The notes under the pieces: model-generated | Told to the model about the DNA's origin: nothing | Databases searched by the model: none | What the model saw: only the letters and a program-made list of their open reading frames with translations | Program-made: the position numbers and the translations under genes | NCBI RefSeq assembly: GCF_013167895.1 | Contig: NZ_BLWC01000001.1 | Span: forward strand, 6,324,001 to 6,388,000 | Source of the DNA: Streptomyces fulvorobeus | GTDB lineage: Bacteria > Actinomycetota > Actinomycetes > Streptomycetales > Streptomycetaceae | Reading direction: 5' to 3' | DNA: 64,000 nucleotides | In this document: positions 53,853 to 63,600 of the stretch, in pieces | Layout: the number at the start of each line of letters is the position of its first letter | Numbering within the stretch: the stretch's first letter is position 1

Positions 53853-54608
53853 TCATCGCGCCGAAGAACGTCCTGGAGCACGGTGGCCGGCCGTCCCCTC
53901 GTGACGCCCGTCCGTGCGGGCCGCCGTGGTAGGGGCGGGCGGCGCGTCGTGGGCCAGATGGATGGCCGTCGCCAGCAGGCCGCGCTCGGCGGTCCACCGG
54001 CCGTGGAACTCACCGATGCGGCGGCCCGCCACGAGGGGTCCCGGCACGAAAAGCCGTGCCCGGAAGGTCCGTTCGGCCTCACTGATGTCAATCTCCGCCT
54101 CGGGGAAGTCGAGTTCGCGTCCGGTGAGCGGATACCACACCTTGAAGACGCTCTCCTTGGCGCTGAAGACGAGCCGGTCCCAGCTGATGCCGGGGCGCCG
54201 GGCGGTCAGCGAGCCGATCAGGGCGATCTCGTGCGGCAGCGCGATGGCGTCGAGCACGCCGTCGGGCAGCGGAGCGTCCGGCTCCGCGTCGATGCCGAGC
54301 GCGGCGGTCGTGTCGGACCGCGCCACGACCGCCGCGCGGTAGCCGTCGCAGTGCGTCATGCTGCCCACGATGCCCTGCGGCCACTGGGGCGCCCCGCGCC
54401 GGTTGGGCAGCAACGGCGCGGGCTCCTGCCCAAGGGTGCGCAGGGCGCGCCGGGCCAGGAACCGTACGGTCGTGAACTCCTGCTGCCGCTTGGGGACCGC
54501 GTGTGCGATCAGCGCCGTCTCCTGCGGGAAGAGCCTCTCCTCCGGCGCGCGCGCGTCGTCGTACGCCACTTCCGCCGCGACCCCGGCGGGCAGCAGGGCG
54601 CGGATCAC
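53853..54608 (-). CDS. 4'-phosphopantetheinyl transferase (EntD/Sfp type)
   Basis: GTG 54608 overlaps the metallophosphoesterase stop (GTGA). 251 residues with the PPTase signatures: QGIVGSMTHCDGYRAAVVAR, TTAALGIDAEPDAPLPDGVL (Mg-binding Asp/Glu) and WDRLVFSAKESVFKVWYPLT (FSxKESxxK). It activates carrier proteins by adding the phosphopantetheine arm, here presumably the ACPs of the adjacent PKS. The position beside the two exporters matches nysF in the nystatin cluster. Last gene of the leftward operon. Confidence 0.93.
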   Translation of the reverse strand: MIRALLPAGVAAEVAYDDARAPEERLFPQETALIAHAVPKRQQEFTTVRFLARRALRTLGQEPAPLLPNRRGAPQWPQGIVGSMTHCDGYRAAVVARSDTTAALGIDAEPDAPLPDGVLDAIALPHEIALIGSLTARRPGISWDRLVFSAKESVFKVWYPLTGRELDFPEAEIDISEAERTFRARLFVPGPLVAGRRIGEFHGRWTAERGLLATAIHLAHDAPPAPTTAARTDGRHEGTAGHRAPGRSSAR

Positions 54609-55477
54609 CGGGCTGCCTGTCCGGCCGGCTCCGGCAGGATCTGGCGCAGCGGCGTCCGGGACGGGCGCTTGCGCCATTCCCGCGGATAGCCGATCGACAC
54701 CTCTTCGAAGCGCACCCCGTCGTAACGGGTGACCCGGGGGATGTGGAGGTGGCCGTAGACGGCGGCGGCGGCGCGGAAACGCACATGCCAGTCGGCGGTC
54801 AGTTCCGTACCGCACCACTGTGCGAACTGCGGATAGTGCATGACGCGGGTGGGGTCGCGGACCAGCGGATAGTGATTGACCAGGACCGTGGGCAGGTCCG
54901 GATCGACGGCTGACAGCCGGCGCTCGGTCTCCTCGATCCGGGCCCGGCACCAGGCGTCCCTGCTGGGGTAGGGGTCGGGGTGCAGGAAGTACTCGTCGGA
55001 GCAGACCACGCCGGCCTCGTGGGCGAGCCGCAGCGACTCCTCCTTCGTCGTGGCTCCGGGAGCCAGGAACGAGTAGTCGTAGAGGACGAACAGCGGCGCG
55101 ACCACCACCGGCCCGCCGTCGCCCCGCCATACGGGGTAGGGGTCCTCCGGGGTGGCGATGCCCATCTCGCGGCACAGGGCGACCAGCCGCAGATAGCGCT
55201 CCTCGCCACGCAGTTCGCACGGGTCCTGCGGGTGGGTCCACAGCTCGTGGTTGCCCGGAGCCCAGATCACTCGGGAGAACCGGTCGCTGAGTAGTCGCAG
55301 CGCCCACTCGACGTCGGCGTACTTCTCGCCGACATCGCCCGCGACGATCAGCCAGTCGTCGTCCGAGGCTGGGCGCAGCTTCTCGACCAGCGTGCGGTTG
55401 TCGTCGTAGACGACGTGCAGATCGCTGACGGCGAGGAGTTTTCCGGCAGGCACAGTACGGTCCTTGTCGTCGTTCAT
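54605..55477 (-). CDS. Calcineurin-like metallophosphoesterase
   Basis: ATG 55477 (MNDDKDRTVPAGKLLAVSDL) gives 290 residues. All metal motifs are present: SDLHV, GDVGE, GNHE (VIWAPGNHELWTH), NHYPL and YGHLHIPRVT. A binuclear-metal phosphoesterase of unknown substrate. It lies 13 nt after the ABC exporter and overlaps the PPTase by 4 nt; linked to cluster function only by context. Confidence 0.92.
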   Translation of the reverse strand: MNDDKDRTVPAGKLLAVSDLHVVYDDNRTLVEKLRPASDDDWLIVAGDVGEKYADVEWALRLLSDRFSRVIWAPGNHELWTHPQDPCELRGEERYLRLVALCREMGIATPEDPYPVWRGDGGPVVVAPLFVLYDYSFLAPGATTKEESLRLAHEAGVVCSDEYFLHPDPYPSRDAWCRARIEETERRLSAVDPDLPTVLVNHYPLVRDPTRVMHYPQFAQWCGTELTADWHVRFRAAAAVYGHLHIPRVTRYDGVRFEEVSIGYPREWRKRPSRTPLRQILPEPAGQAAR

Positions 55478-55490
55478 CGGACGGATTCGC

Positions 55491-57347
55491 TCACAAGGGG
55501 TGGGGCCCGAGCGCCGGTCCCGTGGGCCGCGCGCCCGCCAACGGTTTCGGTTGCCCGTCAATGCCGGCCGACCGGCCGGGGCCCTGGGTGCGGGCGTCGT
55601 ACAGGCGGGCGTAGGCGCCCTGTTCACGGATCAGCTCGTCGTGGGTGCCGCGTTCGACGATACGGCCGGATTCCATGACCACGATGACATCCGCGTCGCG
55701 GATGGTGGAGAGCCGGTGCGCGATGACGAAGCTGGTACGGCCCGCGCGCAGGGTGTTCATCGCGCGCTGGATGAGCACCTCGGTACGGGTGTCGACGGAA
55801 CTCGTGGCCTCGTCGAGCACCAGCACGGCGGGCTTCGCGAGGAAGGCCCTGGCCACGGTGATCAGTTGTTTCTCGCCCGCGCTCACTCCTGCGGACTCGT
55901 CGTCGAGCACGGTGTCGTAGCCGTCCGGCAGCGTACGGATGAAGCGGTCGGCGCAGGTGGCGCTCGCCGCTGCCACGATCTCCTCACGGGTGGCCCCGGC
56001 ACGGCCGTAGGCGATGTTCTCGGCGATCGAGCCGCCGAACAGCCAGGTGTCCTGGAGCACCAGACCGAACCGCGTGCGCAGGTCATCGCGGGTCATTGTC
56101 GCGATGTCCGTGCCGTCGAGCAGGATGCGGCCCTCGTCCACCTCGTAGAACCGCAGGAGGAGATTGCCCAGCGTGGTCTTGCCGGCCCCGGTCGGGCCGA
56201 CGATCGCCACCGTGCTGCCGGGCTCGACGGTCAGTGAGAGCTGCTCGATCAGCGGCGTCTCGGGGGAGTAGCGGAACGACACGCCCTCGAACTCCACTCG
56301 TCCGGCCGTCGCCCGCACGCGCGCCGGGTCCTGCGGGTCGGGGCTCTGCTCCTCGGCGTCGAGCAGGGTGAAGACCCGGGCCGCGGAGGCGATGCCGGAC
56401 TGCAGTCGGCCGGCCACGGCGGCGACCTGCACGATCGGCTGGCTGAACTGCCGGGAGTACAGGATGAACGCCTGTACGTCCCCGAGCGTCAGCTCGCCGC
56501 TCACTACTTTCCAGGCGCCTACCACGGCCACGGCGACATAGCCGATGTTGGCGATGAACATCATCGCGGGCTCGATGGTGCCCGAGGCGAACTGGGCTTT
56601 GGCGCCGGCCCGGAACAGGGCGTCGTTGTGGGCGTCGAAGCGCTCCTCGGCCTGCTCGCGGCGGCTGAATCCCTTGATCAGGGAGTGGCCCGTGTAGACC
56701 TCTTCGACCTGCGCGTTCATCGCGCCGTTGGCTTCCCACTGATCCGTGAACCGGGGCTGGGCGCGCTTGCTGATCCACGCGGCGAGCAGTCCCGACACCG
56801 GTACGCCGGCGAGCATGATCAGCGCGAGCGAGGGGGAGATCACCAGCATCAGGACGAGCATGGTGAGGAGGGAGAAGACCGCGGTGATCAGTTCGGCCAG
56901 CGTCTGCTGGAGGGTCTGCTGGAGGTTGTCGACGTCGTTGGTCGTGCGGCTCAGCACCTCGCCCGCCGGATTGCGGTCGAAGTAGCGCAGCGGCAGCCGT
57001 CCGAGTTTGGCCTGCGCCTTCTGCCGCAGCCCGAAGACCACCCGCTGGACGACGGCAGCGACCAGCCGGCCCTGCGCCAGCATGAACAGCGAGGCCGCGC
57101 CGTACAGCGCGAGCAGCAGGAGCAGCAGCCGCCCGACCGCGCCGAAGTCGATGTCCGACCCGTCGACGAGGGCGTCGAAGATCAGGTCGGTGGCCCGGCC
57201 GAGCAGGAGCGGCCCGAACGCGTTGAGGACGATTCCGACGATGCCCACGAGGAGCGCGACGCTGATCGGGCGGCGGTGCGGGTACAGGAGGCCGAGCAGG
57301 CGTCGGCCGGTGCCGGAGGGCCCGGCCGGTTCGGTACGGGTCTTCAC
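55491..57347 (-). CDS. ABC exporter half-transporter (NysG-like)
   Basis: TM domain plus nucleotide-binding domain in one chain, about 618 residues from GTG 57347 (VKTRTEPAGPSG); ATG 57410 with a GGAGGAG site inside the upstream gene is the alternative start. Six helices begin PISVALLVGIVGIVLNAFGP. NBD: Walker A GPTGAGKTT, signature SAGEKQ (a variant of LSGGQ), Walker B VLVLDEATSS, H-loop VIAHRLSTIRDAD. It forms a heterodimer with the upstream half-transporter; in nystatin-type clusters the pair exports the polyene. 40 nt after the partner's stop. Confidence 0.92.
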   Translation of the reverse strand: MKTRTEPAGPSGTGRRLLGLLYPHRRPISVALLVGIVGIVLNAFGPLLLGRATDLIFDALVDGSDIDFGAVGRLLLLLLALYGAASLFMLAQGRLVAAVVQRVVFGLRQKAQAKLGRLPLRYFDRNPAGEVLSRTTNDVDNLQQTLQQTLAELITAVFSLLTMLVLMLVISPSLALIMLAGVPVSGLLAAWISKRAQPRFTDQWEANGAMNAQVEEVYTGHSLIKGFSRREQAEERFDAHNDALFRAGAKAQFASGTIEPAMMFIANIGYVAVAVVGAWKVVSGELTLGDVQAFILYSRQFSQPIVQVAAVAGRLQSGIASAARVFTLLDAEEQSPDPQDPARVRATAGRVEFEGVSFRYSPETPLIEQLSLTVEPGSTVAIVGPTGAGKTTLGNLLLRFYEVDEGRILLDGTDIATMTRDDLRTRFGLVLQDTWLFGGSIAENIAYGRAGATREEIVAAASATCADRFIRTLPDGYDTVLDDESAGVSAGEKQLITVARAFLAKPAVLVLDEATSSVDTRTEVLIQRAMNTLRAGRTSFVIAHRLSTIRDADVIVVMESGRIVERGTHDELIREQGAYARLYDARTQGPGRSAGIDGQPKPLAGARPTGPALGPHPL

Positions 57348-57387
57348 CGGCCCGCCGTTCGCCCGGGGGTGACGTCGAAGACAGGCC

Positions 57388-59145
57388 CTACGGCCGTGCG
57401 GCGAGACCATGAACGGTCTCCTCCTCGGTGAGCTGGGAGAGGGCGATGTCGCGGTAGGTGGCGTTGTCGCGCAGCAGTTCGTCGTGGGTGCCCGTGCCGA
57501 CGACACGGCCGGCGTCGAGGATCACGATGCGGTCGGCGTACTGGACCTGGGCGATCCGCTGGGCGACGGTGATGACGGTCGCTCCGGCGGTCTCCGACGC
57601 CAGGGCGGTCCGCAGCGCGGCGTCCGTGGCATGGTCGAGCGCGGAGAAGCAGTCGTCGAAGAGGTAGACGGCGGGCCGGCGCAGCAGGGTGCGCGCGATG
57701 GCGAGCCGCTGGCGCTGGCCGCCCGAGACGTTGGTGCCGCCCTGGGCGATCTCGGTGTCGAGCCTTTCGGGCATGTTCGCGACGAACGTGTCGGCCTGGG
57801 CGACGCGCAGGACCCGCCACAGCTCGTCGTCGGTGGCAGCCGGATCGCCGAAGCGCAGGTTGCTCGCGACCGTCCCGGAGAACAGGTACGGGCGCTGCGG
57901 TACGAAGCCCACGGCCCGGCCCAGGTCCTCGGGGTCCAGCTCCCGGACGTCGACGCCGTTGACCCGTACCGACCCCTCGGTGGCGTCGAACAGCCGCAGC
58001 ACCAGGTTGAGCAGGGTCGTCTTGCCGCTGCCCGTGGAGCCGAGGATGGCCACGCTCTCCCCGGGCCCGGCCGTCAGGCCGATCCCCTGGAGGACCGGTT
58101 TCTCGGCGCCCGGGTAGCGGAACTGCGCCCCGCGCAGCTCGACATGACCCACCGCGTCCGGCACGGCGGGCACCGGCCGGGGCGCCCGTACGACGCTCGA
58201 CGGCGTGCCGACGATCTCCTGGATGCGCGCGGCGGAGACCCGCGCGCGGGGCACCGACAGGAACACGAACGCGACCATCACGACCGACATCAGGATCAGG
58301 GAGAGGTACATCAGGAACGCGCTCAGCGCACCGATGCGCATGGCCCCGCCGTCGATCCGGTGGGCGCCGGCCCACAGGATCGCGACCGTGAAGCCGTTCA
58401 TGAGGAGCAGCACCACGGGCAGCATCGACGCGATGAGGCGGCCGACCCGCTGCGAGACGTCGAACAGATCCGTGCTCGTACGGGAGAACCGCTCGCGCTC
58501 ATAGCCGTCCCGGACGAAGGAACGCACCACGCGCACTCCGGTGATCTGCTCGCGCAGCATCCGGCCGAGCCGGTCAAGACCCGTCTGCATCCGCGCGTAC
58601 AGCGCGCCCATACGGGCCAGGAGCAGACCGAACGCCACGGCGACGACCACCACCAGCAGTACCAGGACCAGGGCCAGCGGTACGTCCTGCTGGAGGGCCA
58701 GCGCGATGCTGCCCAGACACATCAGGGGCGCGGCGACCACGATGCCGAAGCCCGACTGGGCCAGCGTCTGCACCTGCTGGACGTCGTTGACCGTGCGGGT
58801 CAGCAGCGACGGCGTTCCGAAGCGGCCCACCTCACGGGCGGAGAAGTCCAGCACCCGGCGGAAGACGACGGACCGGATGTCGCGTCCCATCGCCATCGCG
58901 GTGCGGGAGGCCAGGGATACCGCGCCGAGTGCCGCGAGGACCTGGACGAACGCCACCGCGACCATGAAGGCGCCGAGCCGGGCGATGTAGCCGTTGTCCC
59001 GGGCGACCACACCGTTGTCGATCAGGGCCGCGCCCAGCGTCGGCAGCAGCAGCGTCCCGAGGATCTGGACCAGTTGCAGGAGGATCAGCAGGGCGGCGGC
59101 ACGCCGGTACGGGCGCACATGGGTACGCAGAAGTCTCAGCAGCAC
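57388..59145 (-). CDS. ABC exporter half-transporter (NysH-like)
   Basis: GTG 59145 (VLLRLLRTHVRPYRRAAALL) has GGAG 9 nt upstream; 585 residues. Six helices, then Walker A GSTGSGKTT, Q-loop PQRPYLFSG, signature NVSGGQRQRL, Walker B AVYLFDDCFSALD. Asp replaces the catalytic Glu after Walker B and the H-loop His is Gln (TVAQRIAQ), so this is the degenerate site partner, typical of heterodimeric exporters. First gene of the leftward exporter-MPE-PPTase operon. Confidence 0.93.
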   Translation of the reverse strand: MLLRLLRTHVRPYRRAAALLILLQLVQILGTLLLPTLGAALIDNGVVARDNGYIARLGAFMVAVAFVQVLAALGAVSLASRTAMAMGRDIRSVVFRRVLDFSAREVGRFGTPSLLTRTVNDVQQVQTLAQSGFGIVVAAPLMCLGSIALALQQDVPLALVLVLLVVVVAVAFGLLLARMGALYARMQTGLDRLGRMLREQITGVRVVRSFVRDGYERERFSRTSTDLFDVSQRVGRLIASMLPVVLLLMNGFTVAILWAGAHRIDGGAMRIGALSAFLMYLSLILMSVVMVAFVFLSVPRARVSAARIQEIVGTPSSVVRAPRPVPAVPDAVGHVELRGAQFRYPGAEKPVLQGIGLTAGPGESVAILGSTGSGKTTLLNLVLRLFDATEGSVRVNGVDVRELDPEDLGRAVGFVPQRPYLFSGTVASNLRFGDPAATDDELWRVLRVAQADTFVANMPERLDTEIAQGGTNVSGGQRQRLAIARTLLRRPAVYLFDDCFSALDHATDAALRTALASETAGATVITVAQRIAQVQYADRIVILDAGRVVGTGTHDELLRDNATYRDIALSQLTEEETVHGLAARP

Positions 59146-59420
59146 GGAAAGACGCTCCGGTTGGCAGAGCCGGCCCGAACGCCGACGCACACAGTGCACC
59201 CCATCGAGGTGTCAAAAATTACTAGTGTTATGCCCCTTCCTGCCTTCCGTGCAGGACCCCGACTCGGGAATTCCCTAGTAAGCGCGGGATTTCTTGACAC
59301 CGTGGTCGGCGGCTTGCGAGCGTGCCGATGTCTATCGTCCGGACAGAAGCGTATTCGATGCGAGGTCGTCGACCGAGCTGTGCGTTTGGGCGGTCTCTCC
59401 GTGGTCGAGAAGGGGTTCGT
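59146..59420. promoter_or_regulatory. Divergent promoter region of the polyene cluster edge
   Basis: 275 bp between the exporter operon (left) and the dehydratase-PKS operon (right). It contains an AT-rich patch at 59213-59231 and a TTGACA-like hexamer near 59293, but I could not place a confident -10. A natural site for cluster regulators. Confidence 0.55.
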
Positions 59421-60452
59421 ATGACCAAGCGTGCATTGATCACCGGTATTACCGGCCAGGATGGTTCTTATCTGGCCGAGCATCTCCTGGCCGAGGGCTA
59501 CGAGGTCTGGGGGCTGAACCGAGGTCAGGCCAACCCGCGCAAGTCGCGGGTCAGCCGGCTCGTCTCCGAGCTCTCGTTCGTGGACGGCGACCTGATGGAC
59601 CAGGGCAGCCTGGTCTCCGCCGTCGACACCGTGCAACCCGACGAGGTCTACAACCTCGGCGCGATCTCGTTCGTGCCGATGTCGTGGCAGCAGGCCGAGC
59701 TGGTGACCGAGGTCAACGGCATGGGTGTGCTGCGTGTTCTGGAGGCCATCCGCATGGTGAGCGGCCTGAACGGTTCGCGCACCACGTCGGGCGGCCAGAT
59801 CCGTTTCTACCAGGCGTCGTCCTCGGAGATGTTCGGCAAGGCCGCCGAGACCCCGCAGCGCGAGTCGACGCTGTTCCACCCGCGCAGCCCGTACGGCGCC
59901 GCCAAGGCATACGGGCACTTCATCACCCGCAACTACCGTGAGTCCTTCGGGATGTACGCCGTCTCCGGCATGCTCTTCAATCACGAGTCCCCGCGCCGCG
60001 GCTCGGAGTTCGTGACCCGGAAAATATCCCTGGCCGTCGCCCGCATCAAGCTCGGTCTCCAGGAGAAGCTGCACCTGGGGAACATCGACGCGGTACGCGA
60101 CTGGGGCTTCGCCGGGGACTACGTCCGTGCGATGCACCTCATGCTCCAGCCCGACGAGCCGGACGACTACGTGATCGGCAGCGGCACCATGCACTCCGTG
60201 CGGGACGCGGTGCGCATCGCCTTCGACCACGTGGGCCTGGACTGGCAGGACTACGTCGTCATCGACCCCGCGCTGGTCCGTCCTGCCGAGGTCGAGGTCC
60301 TCTGTGCCGACAGCGGGCACGCCCGCGCCCGGCTCGGCTGGAAGCCCACCGTCGACTTCCCCGGACTGATGAGCATGATGGTCGATTCCGACCTGAATCA
60401 GGTCTCCCGGGAACACGAATACGGAGACCTTCTGCTGGCCTCCAACTGGTAG
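59421..60452 (+). CDS. GDP-mannose 4,6-dehydratase (NysDIII/AmphDIII-like)
   Basis: ATG 59421 with GAGAAGGGG upstream; 343 residues. Extended-SDR motifs: cofactor loop ALITGITGQDGSYLAEHLL, catalytic Ser/Thr region FYQASSSEMFG, and YGAAK (SPYGAAKAYGHFITRNYRES). GMD-specific FNHESPRRGSEFVTRKISLA is present. Converts GDP-mannose to GDP-4-keto-6-deoxymannose, the first step to mycosamine in polyene macrolides. It directly precedes the PKS on the same strand, as amphDIII does amphI. Confidence 0.95.
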   Translation: MTKRALITGITGQDGSYLAEHLLAEGYEVWGLNRGQANPRKSRVSRLVSELSFVDGDLMDQGSLVSAVDTVQPDEVYNLGAISFVPMSWQQAELVTEVNGMGVLRVLEAIRMVSGLNGSRTTSGGQIRFYQASSSEMFGKAAETPQRESTLFHPRSPYGAAKAYGHFITRNYRESFGMYAVSGMLFNHESPRRGSEFVTRKISLAVARIKLGLQEKLHLGNIDAVRDWGFAGDYVRAMHLMLQPDEPDDYVIGSGTMHSVRDAVRIAFDHVGLDWQDYVVIDPALVRPAEVEVLCADSGHARARLGWKPTVDFPGLMSMMVDSDLNQVSREHEYGDLLLASNW

Positions 60453-60634
60453 TCGGCCGAAGGACCGCAGAGGACTAGGGAAATCCCGCCGCGGTCCGTA
60501 CGACAATCGCCACATGGCTTCCCGCTGAACGGCTGCGAAGCCATGTGGCTTTCCAATTCTTCGTATTGCACGGCGAGCGCGAGATGTTCCCGCGTGATGT
60601 TCGGCCACTGGCTGTCGAGATGGGTTGAGTTGAG

Positions 60635-63600
60635 ATGGACAACGAACAGAAGCTCCGGGACTACCTCAAGCTTGCTACCGCCGACCTGCGACGGACGCGG
60701 CAGCGGGTCAACGAGCTGGAGTCCGCGGCCCAGGAACCCATCGCCATCATCGGCATGACCTGCCGCTACCCCGGCGGCGTCAGCAGCCCGGAGGACCTCT
60801 GGCGCCTGGTCGAGGCCGGTGGGAACGGCATCTCGGAATTCCCCACCGACCGCGGCTGGGACACCGAGGCGCTCTCCGAGTCCAGCACCCGGTCCGGCGG
60901 TTTCCTCCACGACGCCCCCGACTTCGACGCGGACTTCTTCGGCATCTCGCCCCGAGAAGCCGTCGCCATGGACCCCCAGCAACGCGTCGCGCTCGAATCA
61001 GCCTGGGAGGCATTCGAGCGCGCGGGCATCGACCCGACCTCGGTCAAGGGAAGCCAGACGGGTGTGTTCATGGGCGCGATGGCCCAGGACTACCGGGTCG
61101 GCCCCGCCGACGGCGCGGAAGGATTCCAGCTCACCGGCAACACCGGCAGTGTGCTGTCCGGACGCATCTCCTACACCTTCGGCACGGTCGGCCCCGCCGT
61201 CACCGTCGACACCGCCTGCTCCTCCTCCCTGGTGGCCGTCCATCTCGCCAGCCAGGCGCTGCGCGCGGGCGAGTGCACCCTCGCCCTGGCCGGCGGCGTC
61301 ACCGTCATGTCGAGCCCCGGCACCTTCATCGAGATGGGCCGGCAGGGCGGCCTCTCCGCCGACGGGCGATGCCGCTCCTTCGGGGACACCGCTGACGGCA
61401 CCGGGTGGGCCGAGGGCGTCGGCATCCTCGTGCTCGAACGGCTCTCCGACGCCCGGCGCAACGGGCACGAGGTCCTCGCCGTCGTACGCGGCACCGCCGT
61501 CAATCAGGACGGCGCGTCGAACGGGCTCACCGCCCCCAACGGCCCCTCCCAGCAGGAGGTCATCCAGCAGGCGCTGATCAACTCCCGGCTCTCCGCCACC
61601 GAGGTCGACGCCGTCGAGGCGCACGGCACCGGCACCACACTCGGTGACCCGGTCGAGGCGCAGGCTCTGCTCGCGACCTACGGCCAGGGACGCGACGAGG
61701 ACCGGCCGCTGCTGTTGGGCTCCGTCAAGTCCAACATCAGCCATACCCAGGCCGCCGCCGGTGTCGCCGGTGTCATCAAGATGGTCATGGCGATGCGCCA
61801 CGGAGTGCTGCCGCGGACCCTGCTGGCCGACGAACCCTCCTCGCACGTCGACTGGTCGCAGGGCGCGGTCCGCATCCTCGACGAGAACCGGCCGTGGCCC
61901 GAGACCGGCGCGCCCCGGCGGGCCGGAGTCTCCTCGTTCGGCATCAGCGGCACCAACGCGCACACCATCGTCGAACAGGCCCCGCCCGCCCCGGCGACCG
62001 AGAACGCCGACGCCGCAGCCCCCGAGGCCGACACCGTCGCGGACCGGGGCCCGGTTCCCCTGCTGGTGTCGGGACGGACCCGCGAGGCGCTGCGTGCCCA
62101 GGCTGCCGCACTGGTGGCCGCGCTGGAGTCCGAGCCCGCCACGAACCCCCTCGACATCGCCTATTCGCTGGCCACCACCCGCGCCGGCTTCGAGCACCGC
62201 GCTGTCCTCCTGGCCGCCGACCGCGACACGGCGCTCGCCGGGCTGACCGCGCTGGCCGAGGACCGCGAGACCGCCGAGCAGGTGCGCGGCGCCGCCCAGA
62301 GCGAGGGAAAGCTGGCGTTCCTCTTCACCGGCCAGGGCTCCCAGCGCCTCGGCGCCGGCCGTGAACTGCACGCCGCCTTCCCGGTCTTCGCCGAGGCACT
62401 GGACGCCGCCTTCGCCGCCCTCGACCCGCTGCTGGAGCGCCCGCTGCGCGAGGTGCTCTGGGGCGAGGACGCCGAGGCGCTGAACCGTACCGAGTACGCG
62501 CAGCCCGCGCTGTTCGCCGTCGAGGTCGCGCTCTACCGCCTGGTGGAGTCCTGGGGCGTCCGGCCCGACTACCTGACCGGCCACTCCATCGGCGAGATCA
62601 CCGCCGCCCATGTCGCCGGAGTGCTCTCCCTGGGCGACGCCGCCGTGCTCGTCACCGCCCGCGGCCGCCTGATGCAGGCGCTGCCGGCGGGCGGCGCGAT
62701 GACCGCCGTACAGGCCACCGAGGACGAGGTGGCCCCGCTGCTCGCGGGCCGCGAGGACACCGTGTCCGTCGCCGCGGTCAACGGCCCCCGCTCGCTCGTC
62801 CTCGCGGGCCAGGCGGAAGCGGTCGCCGACATCGCCGCCCGCCTGGAGACCGAGGGCCGCAGAACCAAACGCCTCGCCGTCTCGCACGCCTTCCACTCAC
62901 CGCTCATGGAACCGATGCTCGACGAGTTCCGCGCGGTCGTGTCGGGGCTGTCCCTCCAGGCCCCGCTGCTGCCGTTCGTCTCCAACCTCACCGGCGAGCC
63001 CGCCACCGTCGCACAGATCACCTCCGCCGACTACTGGGTGGACCATGTCCGCCGGGCCGTGCGGTTCGCCGACGGCATCGGCTGGCTCACGGACCACGGC
63101 GTCACCACCTTCCTCGAACTCGGCCCCGACAGCGTCCTTTCCGCGATGACCCAGGACTGCCTGGACGCCGCCGACGCGGACGGGCACACCGCGCTGCCCA
63201 CGCTCCGCGCCGGCCGCCCCGAGACCGACGCCCTCACCGCCGCGCTGGCCGGGCTCCACGTGCGCGGCGCCGCCGTCCGCTGGGCGGAGTACTTCGCCGG
63301 CACCGGCGCGCGCCGCCACGACCTGCCCACCTACGCCTTCCAGCGCCGCAGGTACTGGCCCAAGGGCGGCGCCCAGAACCAGGCGGCCGACCTGCGCGCG
63401 GCCGGGCTCGGCGCGGCGCACCACCCGCTGCTCGCCGCCGCCGTGTCGCTCGCCGACTCCGACGGCGTGCTGCTCACCGGCCGCCTCGCGCTCCAGTCCC
63501 ACCCGTGGCTCGCCGATCACGCCGTGCGCGGCACCACGCTGCTCCCCGGCACCGCCTTCCTTGAACTCGCCGTCCGCGCGGGCGACGAGGTCGGCTGCGA

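Noticed and set aside
57409..59424. Very long open frame antisense to the ABC exporter gene (and similar ones antisense to the propeller, dehydratase and PKS genes)
   Set aside because: High GC at third codon positions creates long antisense frames; the translations have no domains and the sense genes are certain.
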